DNA of 64,000 bases, taken from Psychroflexus torquis ATCC 700755. GTDB lineage: Bacteria; Bacteroidota; Bacteroidia; Flavobacteriales; Flavobacteriaceae. Below, piece by piece: positions 35,242 to 44,190 of the stretch. The notes under the pieces were generated by a model. It did no database searches and was not told the origin of the DNA. It was given only the letters and a program-made list of their open reading frames with translations. Every line of letters starts with the position of its first letter. Position 1 is the stretch's first letter. The translations under genes were made by a program, and so were the position numbers. The stretch is from positions 3,782,001 to 3,846,000 of the forward strand of contig NC_018721.1 in NCBI RefSeq assembly GCF_000153485.2, given 5' to 3'.

Positions 35242-37689
35242 ATGGCGAAATCAGGACTATTTAATTTAGATAATTTATCATCTCAGAACATAGACGAGGA
35301 TGCTGAGCTTATACCCCTAATGACCTCTGAAGACGAAGAAGAAATAAATCGAGAGGATCTTCCCGATGATTTACCAATACTTCCTCTTAAGAATACAGTG
35401 TTGTTTCCAGGAGTTGTAATTCCGATCACGGCTGGGAGAGATAAATCTATAAAGTTGATTAACGATGCAAATAACGGAAATAAAACTATTGGTGTTGTAG
35501 CTCAAACCAATGATGACGAAGAGCACCCTTCCTATGCAGGTATTCATAAAGTAGGTGTGGTGGCTAGAATCCTAAGGGTTTTAAAAATGCCAGATGGAAA
35601 TACAACGGTCATTATTCAAGGAAAAAAACGCTTTAAAATTACAGAACTGGTTAGTGATCAACCGTATTTAAAATGTAAAGTTGAAGAATTTGAAGAGCTT
35701 AAACCGGAGTCTGACGACAACGAGTTCGAAACTATTATAGACTCCGTAAAAGACCTTTCTCTAAGAATTATAAAGGATAGCCCAAATATTCCGTCAGAGG
35801 CCTCCTTTGCTATTAAGAATATTGAGAGTTCTTCATTTCTAATCAATTTTGTTTCTTCCAATATGAATGTAGATGTTGAGGATAAACAAAAACTTTTGGA
35901 AACCAGTGACCTAAAAGAAAGAGCGCTTTCCACTTTGAAATATATGAATCTGGAGTTTCAAAAACTCGAGCTAAAGAATGACATACAGTCAAAGGTGCAA
36001 AATGACATGAGTCAGCAGCAGCGTGAATACTTCCTTCACCAACAGATGAAAACCATTCAAGAAGAATTGGGAGGGGTTTCTTCTGAAGGAGAAGTAGATG
36101 ACATGCGCGAACGTGCTAAAGCAAAAGAATGGAAAGAAACTGTTGAAACGCATTTCAATAAAGAATTGGGTAAATTACAAAAAATGAACCCCCAAGTGGC
36201 CGAATATTCTATTCAGCGAAACTATTTAGATTTATTTTTGGATCTTCCTTGGGATCACTACAGTGACGATATTTTCGATTTAAAACGAGCCCAGAAAGTT
36301 TTGGACAGAGATCACTATGGATTAGAAGATGTTAAGAGAAGAATTATAGAATACCTTGCTGTCCTTAAATTAAGAAAAGACATGAAATCCCCAATTCTCT
36401 GTCTTTATGGTCCTCCTGGTGTAGGAAAAACATCTTTGGGTAAGTCTATTGCAGAAGCTTTGGGTAGAAAATATGCTAGAGTTTCTCTTGGTGGGTTAAG
36501 AGACGAAGCAGAAGTACGCGGACATCGAAAAACCTATATTGGAGCAATGCCAGGTAGAATTATACAGAGTCTTAAAAAAGCGGGTACTGGTAACCCTGTT
36601 TTCGTTTTAGATGAAATCGACAAAATAGGGAATAGTCACCAAGGTGATCCTTCGTCTGCTTTGCTAGAAGTATTAGATCCAGAACAAAATAACGATTTTC
36701 ATGATAACTTTTTGGAAGTCGGTTACGATTTATCCAAAGTTATGTTCGTAGCAACGGCCAACAATCTTGCAACAATTCATCCTGCTTTAAGGGATAGAAT
36801 GGAGATCATTAACGTTAGTGGATATACAGTGGAGGAAAAAATTGAAATTGCTAAGCGTCATTTAGTACCTAAACAGATTTCCGAACATGGAATTAAAAAA
36901 GAAGATATCAAGCTAGGAAAACAACAGCTTGAAAAAATAATAGAAGGATACACAAGAGAATCAGGAGTTAGAAACCTTGAAAAACAGGTTGCTAAAGTAA
37001 TTAGAAATATCGCTAAGAATATTGCGATGGAAGAAGACTATGACGTTAAAGTCTCCGATGGAGCTGTTGAAAAAATATTAGGTCCTTCCCGCCCAAGAAA
37101 TTCTTACGAAAATAATGATGTCGCCGGTGTTGTCACAGGTTTAGCTTGGACTAGTGTAGGTGGTGAAATCTTATTTATTGAATCCATTTTATCTAAAGGA
37201 AAAGGAAATCTTAGCATTACAGGTAATTTGGGTAAAGTGATGAAGGAGTCGGCCACTATTGCCATGGAATACATTAAATCCAATGCTGAAAAATTTGATT
37301 TGAATACAGATATTTTCACCAATTATAATGTTCATATCCACGTTCCTGAAGGGGCAACTCCAAAAGATGGACCTAGTGCTGGTGTAACGATGTTAACTTC
37401 CTTAGTCTCTTTATTTACTCAGCGTAAAATCAAAAAGAATTTAGCCATGACAGGAGAAATTACCTTAAGAGGTAAGATACTTCCTGTTGGTGGTATAAAA
37501 GAGAAAATTCTTGCTGCTAAGCGAGCTAAAATTAAAGAGATTATTTTATGCGAAGATAATCGTAAGGATATTGAGGAAATCAAAGAAGATTATCTCAAGG
37601 GACTTAAGATTAATTATGTTAGTGAGATGCATGAAGTTTTAGACTTAGCTCTCCTAAAGCAAAAGGTAAAAGACGCTAAAATTTTATAG
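35242..37689 (+). CDS. lon: ATP-dependent endopeptidase Lon
   Basis: Lon degrades misfolded and regulatory proteins in the cytoplasm. The 815-residue protein has an N-terminal substrate-binding domain starting near [14 protein letters not shown] (about residue 48), a helical segment, an AAA+ module with Walker [14 protein letters not shown] (about residue 391) and Walker [10 protein letters not shown], and the C-terminal protease domain. Catalytic Ser712 lies in DGPSAGVTM and Lys755 in KEKILAAKR, a 43-residue spacing as in E. coli Lon. A rho-independent terminator follows. A perfect dyad lies 20 bp upstream of the start. Confidence 0.97.
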   Translation: MAKSGLFNLDNLSSQNIDEDAELIPLMTSEDEEEINREDLPDDLPILPLKNTVLFPGVVIPITAGRDKSIKLINDANNGNKTIGVVAQTNDDEEHPSYAGIHKVGVVARILRVLKMPDGNTTVIIQGKKRFKITELVSDQPYLKCKVEEFEELKPESDDNEFETIIDSVKDLSLRIIKDSPNIPSEASFAIKNIESSSFLINFVSSNMNVDVEDKQKLLETSDLKERALSTLKYMNLEFQKLELKNDIQSKVQNDMSQQQREYFLHQQMKTIQEELGGVSSEGEVDDMRERAKAKEWKETVETHFNKELGKLQKMNPQVAEYSIQRNYLDLFLDLPWDHYSDDIFDLKRAQKVLDRDHYGLEDVKRRIIEYLAVLKLRKDMKSPILCLYGPPGVGKTSLGKSIAEALGRKYARVSLGGLRDEAEVRGHRKTYIGAMPGRIIQSLKKAGTGNPVFVLDEIDKIGNSHQGDPSSALLEVLDPEQNNDFHDNFLEVGYDLSKVMFVATANNLATIHPALRDRMEIINVSGYTVEEKIEIAKRHLVPKQISEHGIKKEDIKLGKQQLEKIIEGYTRESGVRNLEKQVAKVIRNIAKNIAMEEDYDVKVSDGAVEKILGPSRPRNSYENNDVAGVVTGLAWTSVGGEILFIESILSKGKGNLSITGNLGKVMKESATIAMEYIKSNAEKFDLNTDIFTNYNVHIHVPEGATPKDGPSAGVTMLTSLVSLFTQRKIKKNLAMTGEITLRGKILPVGGIKEKILAAKRAKIKEIILCEDNRKDIEEIKEDYLKGLKINYVSEMHEVLDLALLKQKVKDAKIL

Positions 37690-37710
37690 TTTACTCAAGC
37701 TTTAATTTTA

Positions 37711-37743
37711 AAAACCAGATGATTAAATCATCTGGTTTTTTTA
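37711..37743 (+). terminator. Rho-independent terminator after lon
   Basis: AAAACCAGATGA and TCATCTGGTTTT form a perfect stem around a short TTAAA loop, followed by T residues. It starts 22 bp after the lon stop codon. Confidence 0.88.
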
Positions 37744-37808
37744 TGGTTGATTCATTTCAAAATAAATTACATTGCAATACGTTTCAATACTGAGCAGTAT
37801 AGACTTTA

Positions 37809-38831
37809 ATGAAATTCAAATTACTTTTTTTACTATTTATTTTCAGTGTAACTTGGTCTACTAAGGCACAAATTGGTGGGCAAAATACCTATCAATTTTT
37901 AAATTTGCCTGTTTCTCCAAAAGTTTCAGCTCTTGGTGGGAAAAATATCACTTCCTATTCATTTGACCCTTCAGATGCAATGGCAAATCCAGCCTTAATC
38001 AATTTTGACATGCATAACCAAATGTCAGTGAATTACATGAACTATTTTGCAGATGTCAATTACGGAACTGCCTCTTATGCTTATGATATTGGAAGAAGAA
38101 CCCAAATTATCCAAGCTGGAGTGACTTTTATTGATTACGGGAGGTTTGAAGGATTTGATGAAGCTGGTAATTCAACATCAAAATTTGGTGGGTCTGAAGC
38201 TGCATTATCCGTAGGATATTCTAGGCGAATTGGCAGGTCTGATTATTACGTAGGGGTGAATCTTAAACTTATTTCTTCTAGTTTAGAACAATATTCTTCC
38301 TTTGCAGGAGCTGCAGATGTTGGGGTAAGTTATATTTATCCAGAATGGGATTTAATTATTTCTGGTGTGGTGAGGAATTTTGGAACTCAATTTAAAGCCT
38401 TTAACGATGTCAGAGAATCAATGCCCTTTGAAGTTGTTCTAGGAATTTCCCAAAAACTAAAAAAAGCGCCAATCCGATGGCACGTTACTTTAGAAAACTT
38501 ACAACAATGGAATCTTTCATTCCGAAACACGGCAAGAGATATTGAGGATTTAACTGGAAACGTAACTACAGACGATCCTAGTTTCATCAATAACGCACTT
38601 AGACATACTATACTTGGTGCAGAACTATTTCCTGATGGAGGATTCAGCATTCAGTTGGGATATAATTTTAGAAGGGGTGAAGAATTAAGAATACAAGATC
38701 AAAGAGCGTTTTCTGGACTTACAGGAGGAGTGAGTATTAAACTTAATAAATTAAGGTTTAGCTATTCTTACGCAAGATTTAATAGAGCTGCAAGTTCAAG
38801 CTTTTTTGGATTGAATATAAATCTTCAATAA
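37809..38831 (+). CDS. porQ: Type IX secretion system protein PorQ
   Basis: The 340-residue protein has a signal peptide (residues 1-20, ending TKAQ). The following sequence is the PorQ N-terminus (GGQNTYQFLNLPVSPKVSAL, shortened core YQFLNLPVSPK; ALGGKNI), then a predicted outer-membrane barrel of the PorV/PorQ type that ends FFGLNINLQ. PorQ belongs to the type IX secretion machinery, which exports adhesins, enzymes and gliding proteins in Bacteroidota and is associated with the PorU/PorZ attachment complex. Its presence implies the organism has a T9SS; other por/gld genes are outside the window. It is convergent with hutG with no gap. Confidence 0.85.
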   Translation: MKFKLLFLLFIFSVTWSTKAQIGGQNTYQFLNLPVSPKVSALGGKNITSYSFDPSDAMANPALINFDMHNQMSVNYMNYFADVNYGTASYAYDIGRRTQIIQAGVTFIDYGRFEGFDEAGNSTSKFGGSEAALSVGYSRRIGRSDYYVGVNLKLISSSLEQYSSFAGAADVGVSYIYPEWDLIISGVVRNFGTQFKAFNDVRESMPFEVVLGISQKLKKAPIRWHVTLENLQQWNLSFRNTARDIEDLTGNVTTDDPSFINNALRHTILGAELFPDGGFSIQLGYNFRRGEELRIQDQRAFSGLTGGVSIKLNKLRFSYSYARFNRAASSSFFGLNINLQ

Positions 38832-39824
38832 TCAATCATCATCTCTTATAAAATCAGAAACAAAATAACTTATAGCCTTTCCTATGGTTTTATCTTTTGA
38901 AGCATCTGCTTCACATATGTGAAAATAATGAACTTGTTCTTTTTTGATGAGTTTAATAAACGTTCTAATGTCTCTAATGCTAAATCCAGAGGGTGTTTCT
39001 GCACTAGAATTCATTCCGCCAATAGCATCGCAATCCAACTCGAAACCAAACGTCCTATTTAAAAAATCGACTCCATTTTTTAGCCTGACGCATTTATCCA
39101 GTGTAGTAAGGTGCAAGCCATCTTCGTATAGAAAATAGTTGAGAACTTTTTCGTGATCTATAAAGTCAAATATTTCTTGTGACGTATAGTTCTTATGTAG
39201 CCCAAATACATGGTATTTGTTTAAATAGTCTTCCTCAAAGGCATACCTAAAGCCGTTGCCACTATGCCTGTAATCTGGGATTCTTAAATCGGTATGGGCA
39301 TCGATATTTAAAACATTTATTGGTTTATCTAGAGCAGTGGAAGTCCCTTTTATAATGCCATAGCAGTTATTATGACCACCTCCAATTACGATAGGAGTTT
39401 TGCCCGACTCTACGATAGCTTTTACGACTGCAGTTACCACACTGTCTATTTTGGTAACAATATCTCCTAATTGATTTTCATAATTTTCAGATTTGGGATT
39501 TAAAGATTCTGCTTCTTCATAAAAACTATCGCAATTTATTTGGCCAAGGAGAACAAGGTTGTCTGGACGATTGAATTTATTATTTTGAATATTTAATAAG
39601 GAAGATAAAACATGTTGAAATGTTTTTGAAGTTCCTGGTTTCCCGAAATTGGCTATGACTCCAAGATCCTCTGGTATTCCAAATAAAACATATCCGGCAC
39701 CGCATTCAGCTAGTTGATCTAGTTCTGAAACGGTTTTAACACCTTCACCAAACTTTGTTTCGTTTTCTCTATGCTTAATGAACTTAGAAATATCTGAGGT
39801 GTTAAAAAAAGTAAAATTTTCCAT
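38832..39824 (-). CDS. hutG: Formimidoylglutamase (arginase family)
   Basis: The 330-residue enzyme belongs to the ureohydrolase family that uses two manganese ions. The metal-binding motifs appear in order: VIGGGHNNCYG, NIDAHTDLR and ELDCDAIGG. It probably hydrolyses formimidoyl-glutamate to glutamate and formamide, the last step of one histidine-degradation route. The adjacent gene, 3 bp upstream, is imidazolonepropionase, which makes the substrate; that context decides between HutG and the other arginase-family enzymes. hutU and hutH are not in the window. The gene lies end to end with porQ. Confidence 0.85.
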   Translation of the reverse strand: MENFTFFNTSDISKFIKHRENETKFGEGVKTVSELDQLAECGAGYVLFGIPEDLGVIANFGKPGTSKTFQHVLSSLLNIQNNKFNRPDNLVLLGQINCDSFYEEAESLNPKSENYENQLGDIVTKIDSVVTAVVKAIVESGKTPIVIGGGHNNCYGIIKGTSTALDKPINVLNIDAHTDLRIPDYRHSGNGFRYAFEEDYLNKYHVFGLHKNYTSQEIFDFIDHEKVLNYFLYEDGLHLTTLDKCVRLKNGVDFLNRTFGFELDCDAIGGMNSSAETPSGFSIRDIRTFIKLIKKEQVHYFHICEADASKDKTIGKAISYFVSDFIRDDD

Positions 39825-39827
39825 AGA

Positions 39828-41066
39828 TTAAGAAATAAGTTGTCCAGAAATCCAAACGCTTTCAATACAGTTAGAACCAAACGCGTAAGGAAGTGTACGA
39901 TAAGATGGAATTTTTTTGGTGATGATAAAACTAGCTAATTTTCCTCGCGTAATACTCCCTACTTTATCTTGTAAGTCCAAAGCAAAAGAAGCATTAAATG
40001 TGGCTGCATTTATAGCTTCTTCCGGGGTGAGTTTCATTTTAATACAAGCTAAGGCAACAATAAAATTCATATTTCCTGAGGGTGAACTTCCAGGATTAAA
40101 ATCGGAAGCCAAAACTAAAGGTAGATTATTATCGATGATATGTCTACCCGGAGTATAAGGGATTTCCAAAAAGAAAGAGCATCCTGGTAAAGCTACAGGG
40201 ATTGTAGTTCCCTTTTTTAAGGCTAAAACATCATCTTCAGTTAATTCTTCCAAGTGATCTACAGTAAGTGCACCAAGCTCTGAAGCTAATTTTACTCCTC
40301 CAAAACTATTAAATTGATTGACGTGTATTTTAACCTTTAAGTTATGTTTTTGACCTGCTTTTATCAATCGTTCTGTATCCTCTAAATCAAAATAGCCTTT
40401 TTCACAAAAAACGTCAATGTAGTCGGCCAAACCTTGTTTAGCAACTCTGGGCAATATAGTGTCAATAACCATGGCTAAATAAGTCCCTTTTTGATCTTTG
40501 TACTCTTTAGGAACAGCATGTGCCGCAAGAAATGTTGCTTTAATTGGAAGTGTATAATTATCTTTTAAGGCTTTGATAACCTTCAGCATTTTCAACTCAG
40601 CATCTGAGGTAAGTCCGTATCCAGATTTTATCTCAACAGCACCAGTCCCTAGTTGCATGATTTCCTTAAGTCTCACTTCTGTCTCAGCATATAATTTTTC
40701 AAAACTAGTCGCTTGTAACTTTTTTGCGGAATTGAGAATTCCTCCACCTTTTTGAGCGATATCTTCATAAGATAAGCCATCGATCCTATCTGCAAATTCG
40801 TCTTCTCTATGTCCCGAATAGACTAAGTGAGTATGAGAATCTACCCAAGTAGGTAAAATAAACTTACCGCTACAATCTATGACTTCAGCCGTAATTGTAT
40901 CAGGAGCAGAACTCATAGATCCGAAATCGATAATTTTATCTTCTTTTATATGCAAAAATGCCATGTCTATCTTAGGGAGATTCGACATACTTCCTCCCTT
41001 CAAAATTTCGCTTCCAGGTTCTCTTACTTGTAAAAGAGATTTGATATTTATAAATAAATGTTCCAT
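39828..41066 (-). CDS. hutI: Imidazolonepropionase
   Basis: HutI opens the imidazolone ring of 4-imidazolone-5-propanoate to give formimidoyl-glutamate. The 412-residue protein is a metal-dependent amidohydrolase with DSHTHLVYSGHREDEF (HxH metal ligands and the substrate Arg region), HVNQFNSFGG (third His), VDHLEE, and ASDFNPGSSPSGNM with the catalytic Asp. All of these are specific to HutI. The gene is 3 bp from hutG. Its start is about 100 bp from the divergent start of the PLP gene at 41163. Confidence 0.93.
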   Translation of the reverse strand: MEHLFINIKSLLQVREPGSEILKGGSMSNLPKIDMAFLHIKEDKIIDFGSMSSAPDTITAEVIDCSGKFILPTWVDSHTHLVYSGHREDEFADRIDGLSYEDIAQKGGGILNSAKKLQATSFEKLYAETEVRLKEIMQLGTGAVEIKSGYGLTSDAELKMLKVIKALKDNYTLPIKATFLAAHAVPKEYKDQKGTYLAMVIDTILPRVAKQGLADYIDVFCEKGYFDLEDTERLIKAGQKHNLKVKIHVNQFNSFGGVKLASELGALTVDHLEELTEDDVLALKKGTTIPVALPGCSFFLEIPYTPGRHIIDNNLPLVLASDFNPGSSPSGNMNFIVALACIKMKLTPEEAINAATFNASFALDLQDKVGSITRGKLASFIITKKIPSYRTLPYAFGSNCIESVWISGQLIS

Positions 41067-41162
41067 AGTTGGTAAATATATAAAAAAGTGTTAATACTGA
41101 AATTAAACTGCTCTCAATTTAAAGTTACGGGTAAACCCATTAAATTTGAAAAAAAAAAGAAA

Positions 41163-42305
41163 ATGCAAAAAGGCTTAAATACAATTTGTGTTCATAGTGG
41201 TGATGTAAAAGACACCATTTATAAAGGAGCTGTTTCTCCACTATATATGTCTACAGCTTATGCTTATGAAGGTCTAGAAACTTCTATCTATCCTAGATAT
41301 TTTAATAGTCCCAACCAATATTTTTTAGCAAAAAAAATAGCTGAATTGGAGCATGCTGAGTCAGCCCTTATATTTGGAAGTGGAATGGCAGCCATAACTA
41401 CAGCTATGTTGAGTGTATTGGAATCTGGAGATCACGTTATTCTTCAAAATCAGATTTATGGGGGAACTCGCAATTTTATTATTGAAGAATGTCATCGCTA
41501 TGGAATAAGTTTTGATTTCATCGACGTGAATAATTTGACACTTTTGGAGTCTACTGTAAAACCTGAGACTAAATTACTTTACATAGAAACTCCCTCAAAT
41601 CCCTTATTGGAAATAACAGACCTTAAATTAGTATCTAAATTTGCAAAGGAAAAAGGTATCTTAACAATGGCCGATAATACGTTCGCCAGTCCTATTAATC
41701 AAAGACCACTCGATCTTGGAATTGATATTGTTTTACACAGTGCCACCAAATATCTTGGGGGGCATAGTGATATTACGGCTGGCGCTGTAGCATCTACAGA
41801 AGCTATTATGAATAAAGTATTTTCTAAAGCAAAGAATTTTGGAGGAAGTCTCGCGGACCAAACCGTTTGGTTACTTGAGCGAAGTATGAAAACACTTAAC
41901 CTAAGAGTCAAACAGCAAACCCAAAATGCCATGGATATGGCAGAGTTTCTTGAGAATTCTAGTTTTGTAGATAAAGTCTATTACCCAGGTTTAGAATCAA
42001 ATCCTCAGCACCAATTAGCTAAAGACCAAATGTTGGGTTTTGGAGGAATGCTATCTTTCGAATTAAATGAAAAGCGTGATACTGTCAAATTCTTTGATTC
42101 TTTAAAAATGATTAAAAACGTTTTAAGCTTAGGAGGAGTAGAGAGCACGGTTTTATCTCCAGAAAAAACATCTCATTCTTTGTTGACTGCAGAAGAACGT
42201 CATGCTCAAGGCATTAAATCTAATCTTATACGTTTTTCTGTAGGTATTGAAGATACTCAAGATCTAAAACAAGATTTGCTAATGGCTTTTTCTTCAGATC
42301 ATTAG
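41163..42305 (+). CDS. Cys/Met metabolism PLP enzyme (cystathionine gamma-synthase or methionine gamma-lyase type)
   Basis: The 380-residue protein has family landmarks SPLYMSTAYAYE, IFGSGMAAI, IYGGTRNF, YIETPSNPLL, ADNTFASP and HSATKYLGGHSDITAG with the cofactor lysine. It ends in RFSVGIEDTQDL. The family includes cystathionine gamma-synthase, cystathionine gamma-lyase, O-acetylhomoserine sulfhydrylase and methionine gamma-lyase; sequence by eye does not choose safely. I placed the start at the ATG at 41163, where MQKGLNTICVHSG matches the family N-terminus. A longer frame from 41088 would add 25 residues coded by a purine-rich leader. It is divergent from hutI. Confidence 0.85.
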   Translation: MQKGLNTICVHSGDVKDTIYKGAVSPLYMSTAYAYEGLETSIYPRYFNSPNQYFLAKKIAELEHAESALIFGSGMAAITTAMLSVLESGDHVILQNQIYGGTRNFIIEECHRYGISFDFIDVNNLTLLESTVKPETKLLYIETPSNPLLEITDLKLVSKFAKEKGILTMADNTFASPINQRPLDLGIDIVLHSATKYLGGHSDITAGAVASTEAIMNKVFSKAKNFGGSLADQTVWLLERSMKTLNLRVKQQTQNAMDMAEFLENSSFVDKVYYPGLESNPQHQLAKDQMLGFGGMLSFELNEKRDTVKFFDSLKMIKNVLSLGGVESTVLSPEKTSHSLLTAEERHAQGIKSNLIRFSVGIEDTQDLKQDLLMAFSSDH

Positions 42306-42312
42306 AGAAGAT

Positions 42313-42395
42313 TCTAGCTATAAACTAAACTTATCTAGCTATAAGAATAGATTTTAAAACTTCCATGTTTAAATCTAACTTATGTTATATTTTTG
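42313..42395 (+). promoter_or_regulatory. Upstream region of peroxiredoxin gene: direct repeats and -7 element
   Basis: An 11-bp direct repeat TCTAGCTATAA occurs at 42313-42323 and 42334-42344, 21 bp apart start to start, that is two helical turns. TATTTTTG at 42388-42395 fits the -7 consensus, 34 bp before the ATG; a -33 TTG is not evident. Spaced CTAT elements recall OxyR sites, but the ATAG halves are poor. Confidence 0.4.
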
Positions 42396-42428
42396 TAGTG
42401 AAGTTATTAATAAATAAAACCAAACAAT

Positions 42429-43067
42429 ATGTCTATAGTAGGAAAAAAATTTCCAGATTTAAAAGTTAATGCCATTGATGAAATGGGGGATACTTTTGAA
42501 ATTAATATTTTAGAGAAAGCAAAAAAAGAAAATAAAAAAATCGTGCTTTTCTGGTACCCTAAAGATTTTACTTATGTGTGCCCAACAGAATTACATGCCT
42601 TCCAAGACGCTTTACCAGAATTTGAGAAAAAGAATACTATAGTAATAGGAGCATCTTGTGATACTGCAGAAGTTCATTTTGCTTGGTTAAATACTCCTAA
42701 AGATGATGGAGGTATTGAAGGTGTTACATACCCAATTATTTCGGATTCTAATAGAAACTTAAGTTCTAGATTAGGTATACTAGATATCACCAATGAAAGA
42801 TATGACGATGAGGATGGACATCTTACAGTAGATGGAGATAATGTTACTTATAGAGCAACATACCTAATCGACGAAGAAGGATTGGTATTTCACGAAGGTG
42901 TAAATTTCTTTCCAGTAGGGCGTAACGTCAATGAATTTTTAAGAATGATTGATGCGTATACTCACGTACAGAAACACGGAGAAGTTTGTCCTGCAAACTG
43001 GGAAGAAGGTAAAGAAAGCATGAAAGCAGATAGAAAAGGAGTTTCTTCTTATTTATCAAGTAACTAA
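42429..43067 (+). CDS. Peroxiredoxin, 2-Cys AhpC/Prx1 type
   Basis: The 212-residue enzyme reduces hydrogen peroxide and organic peroxides. The peroxidatic Cys51 lies in FTYVCPTEL and the resolving Cys187 in GEVCPANWEEG near the C-terminus, the arrangement of typical 2-Cys peroxiredoxins. The catalytic Arg region RNLSSRLGI and the SCDTAEVHFAW segment are also present. The next gene encodes a thioredoxin that could serve as its reductant. Between them lies a GC-rich hairpin that may process or attenuate the transcript. Direct repeats upstream suggest stress control. Confidence 0.94.
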   Translation: MSIVGKKFPDLKVNAIDEMGDTFEINILEKAKKENKKIVLFWYPKDFTYVCPTELHAFQDALPEFEKKNTIVIGASCDTAEVHFAWLNTPKDDGGIEGVTYPIISDSNRNLSSRLGILDITNERYDDEDGHLTVDGDNVTYRATYLIDEEGLVFHEGVNFFPVGRNVNEFLRMIDAYTHVQKHGEVCPANWEEGKESMKADRKGVSSYLSSN

Positions 43068-43076
43068 AATAATTTT

Positions 43077-43100
43077 GGCTAGGCCTCACTAGGTCTAGCC
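43077..43100 (+). terminator. Hairpin between peroxiredoxin and thioredoxin genes
   Basis: GGCTAGGCCT and AGGTCTAGCC pair over 10 bp, with one G-T pair, around CACT. There is no T-run after it, and the thioredoxin ATG is only 20 bp downstream. A partial terminator, processing site or stabilising stem is more likely than a full stop. Confidence 0.45.
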
Positions 43101-43119
43101 TAACTTAAAATCATAAATT

Positions 43120-43434
43120 ATGTTTCTAGAATTAGATCAAGATAATTTGGCAGATTCTTTAAAAAATAACGATACAGTTGTTGTACAATATTCAGCAACA
43201 TGGTGTGGGAATTGTAGATTGATGAAGCCAAAATTTAAAAAATTAGCGAAAGAGAATGAAGGTATTCAATTCATTATTGTAGATGCAGAAAAATTCCCTG
43301 AATCTAGAAAATTGGCGACTGTGGATAACTTACCAACTTTTGCGACGTTTAAAAATGGAGAATTTAAAAACCAAGTTCAAACTAATAAATTTGAATCTTT
43401 AAAAGAATTAGTAGATGAAGTTACCAGTAATTAA
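43120..43434 (+). CDS. Thioredoxin family protein (CGNC active site)
   Basis: The 104-residue protein is a small cytoplasmic thioredoxin-fold protein: YSATWCGNCRLMKP with Cys29 and Cys32, the DAEKFPESR strand-loop region, and a cis-Pro in DNLPTFATF. The active site CGNC differs from the usual CGPC; that changes redox potential in model thioredoxins. Its place after the peroxiredoxin suggests it reduces that enzyme. The following small gene overlaps its 3' end by 20 bp. Confidence 0.9.
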   Translation: MFLELDQDNLADSLKNNDTVVVQYSATWCGNCRLMKPKFKKLAKENEGIQFIIVDAEKFPESRKLATVDNLPTFATFKNGEFKNQVQTNKFESLKELVDEVTSN

Positions 43435-43663
43435 ACATTTTCAAAAGAATAACGATGCTCAGAAATTAGAGCATACTATTGAGGTTTTAGAATCTTTTTG
43501 TGAACATAGATCCGTTACAGATGAAGAAATGGACATTATAGGCGAAATCATAACAAATATCGCTGGAGCCATAGAAATGGATAAAATGGTTAAAGATGGC
43601 ATGTCAGAAAAAGACGCAGGCAATACTTTTGCAAAAAGAGTTTTGGGTTCCATAGACAAATAG
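43415..43663 (+). CDS. Small conserved protein, DUF6952-like
   Basis: An 82-residue, probably all-helical, cytoplasmic protein with HTIEVLESFCEHRSVTDEEMDIIGE and a Met- and Lys-rich second half (IEMDKMVKDGMSEKD). The wording resembles a small Bacteroidota family that I recall as DUF6952, found next to peroxiredoxin and thioredoxin genes; that number is from memory. There is one cysteine only. It overlaps the thioredoxin gene by 20 bp, indicating translational coupling, and is followed by a strong terminator, so the three genes form one unit. Function is unknown. Confidence 0.7.
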   Translation: MKLPVIKHFQKNNDAQKLEHTIEVLESFCEHRSVTDEEMDIIGEIITNIAGAIEMDKMVKDGMSEKDAGNTFAKRVLGSIDK

Positions 43664-43684
43664 ATTTTATCTCAATCTTAGATT

Positions 43685-43717
43685 AAAAAAAGAAACTGAT
43701 ATTCAGTTTCTTTTTTT
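43685..43717 (+). terminator. Rho-independent terminator of the peroxiredoxin-thioredoxin unit
   Basis: AGAAACTGA and TCAGTTTCT pair around a TAT loop, flanked by an A-run on the left and seven T on the right. It starts 22 bp after the small gene's stop. Confidence 0.88.
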
Positions 43718-43764
43718 ATTTGTGCCTATTTTAGATCCATGAAATCAATTAGATTAGTCAATCA

Positions 43765-44139
43765 ATGTTTAGCAAGAAAATAATAGTTGAACGCCTAAAA
43801 TCTCTTGTCTTCGCTTCTAAAGGATTGTGGATATTGGTTTTAAAAGAAGACAGTTTTAAATACCAACTTTTAAGTTGTCTTTTAGCTATTTTAGCTGGCT
43901 TTTATTTTGAAATTACTAAAGCTGAATGGTTAGCTCAATTGGGGATTATGGCTCTGGTTCTAGGTCTTGAAGGATTAAATACAGCGATAGAAGAGTTAGC
44001 GAATTTTGTCCAGCCTAATCAGGATGAGGCTATAGCAAAAGTAAAAGATCTTGCGGCAGGGGCAGTCTTGATTGCAGGTCTATTTGCATTGGTTATGGGT
44101 TTGGTGATTTATATTCCTTATTTTGTCGCACTATTTTGA
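43765..44139 (+). CDS. dgkA: Diacylglycerol kinase family membrane protein (DgkA-like)
   Basis: The 124-residue integral membrane protein has three hydrophobic helices and the family core LGLEGLNTAIEELANF, in which the Glu and Asn of ExxNTAIE are catalytic. A second conserved segment is AIAKVKDLAAGAVLI. Family members phosphorylate diacylglycerol or undecaprenol at the inner membrane; sequence alone does not choose. The gene precedes ftsK, lolA, an LptF/G permease and ribB in an order I recall from many Flavobacteriaceae. A promoter-like element lies between it and ftsK. Confidence 0.85.
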   Translation: MFSKKIIVERLKSLVFASKGLWILVLKEDSFKYQLLSCLLAILAGFYFEITKAEWLAQLGIMALVLGLEGLNTAIEELANFVQPNQDEAIAKVKDLAAGAVLIAGLFALVMGLVIYIPYFVALF

Positions 44140-44170
44140 TTAGTTTAAGCGTTTAATATTTGTATTTTTG
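44138..44170 (+). promoter_or_regulatory. Promoter-like element before ftsK
   Basis: TATTTTTG at 44163-44170 fits the -7 consensus TAnnTTTG. A TTG ends at 44138, inside the dgkA stop region, giving a spacing of 24 bp, one more than the usual maximum. The ftsK ATG is 20 bp downstream. Confidence 0.45.
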
Positions 44171-44190
44171 TCTCGTACGATATTATCTTT

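Noticed and set aside
41088..41162. 25-residue N-terminal extension of the Cys/Met PLP enzyme
   Set aside because: The extension is coded by a purine-rich leader; the family N-terminus begins at the ATG at 41163.
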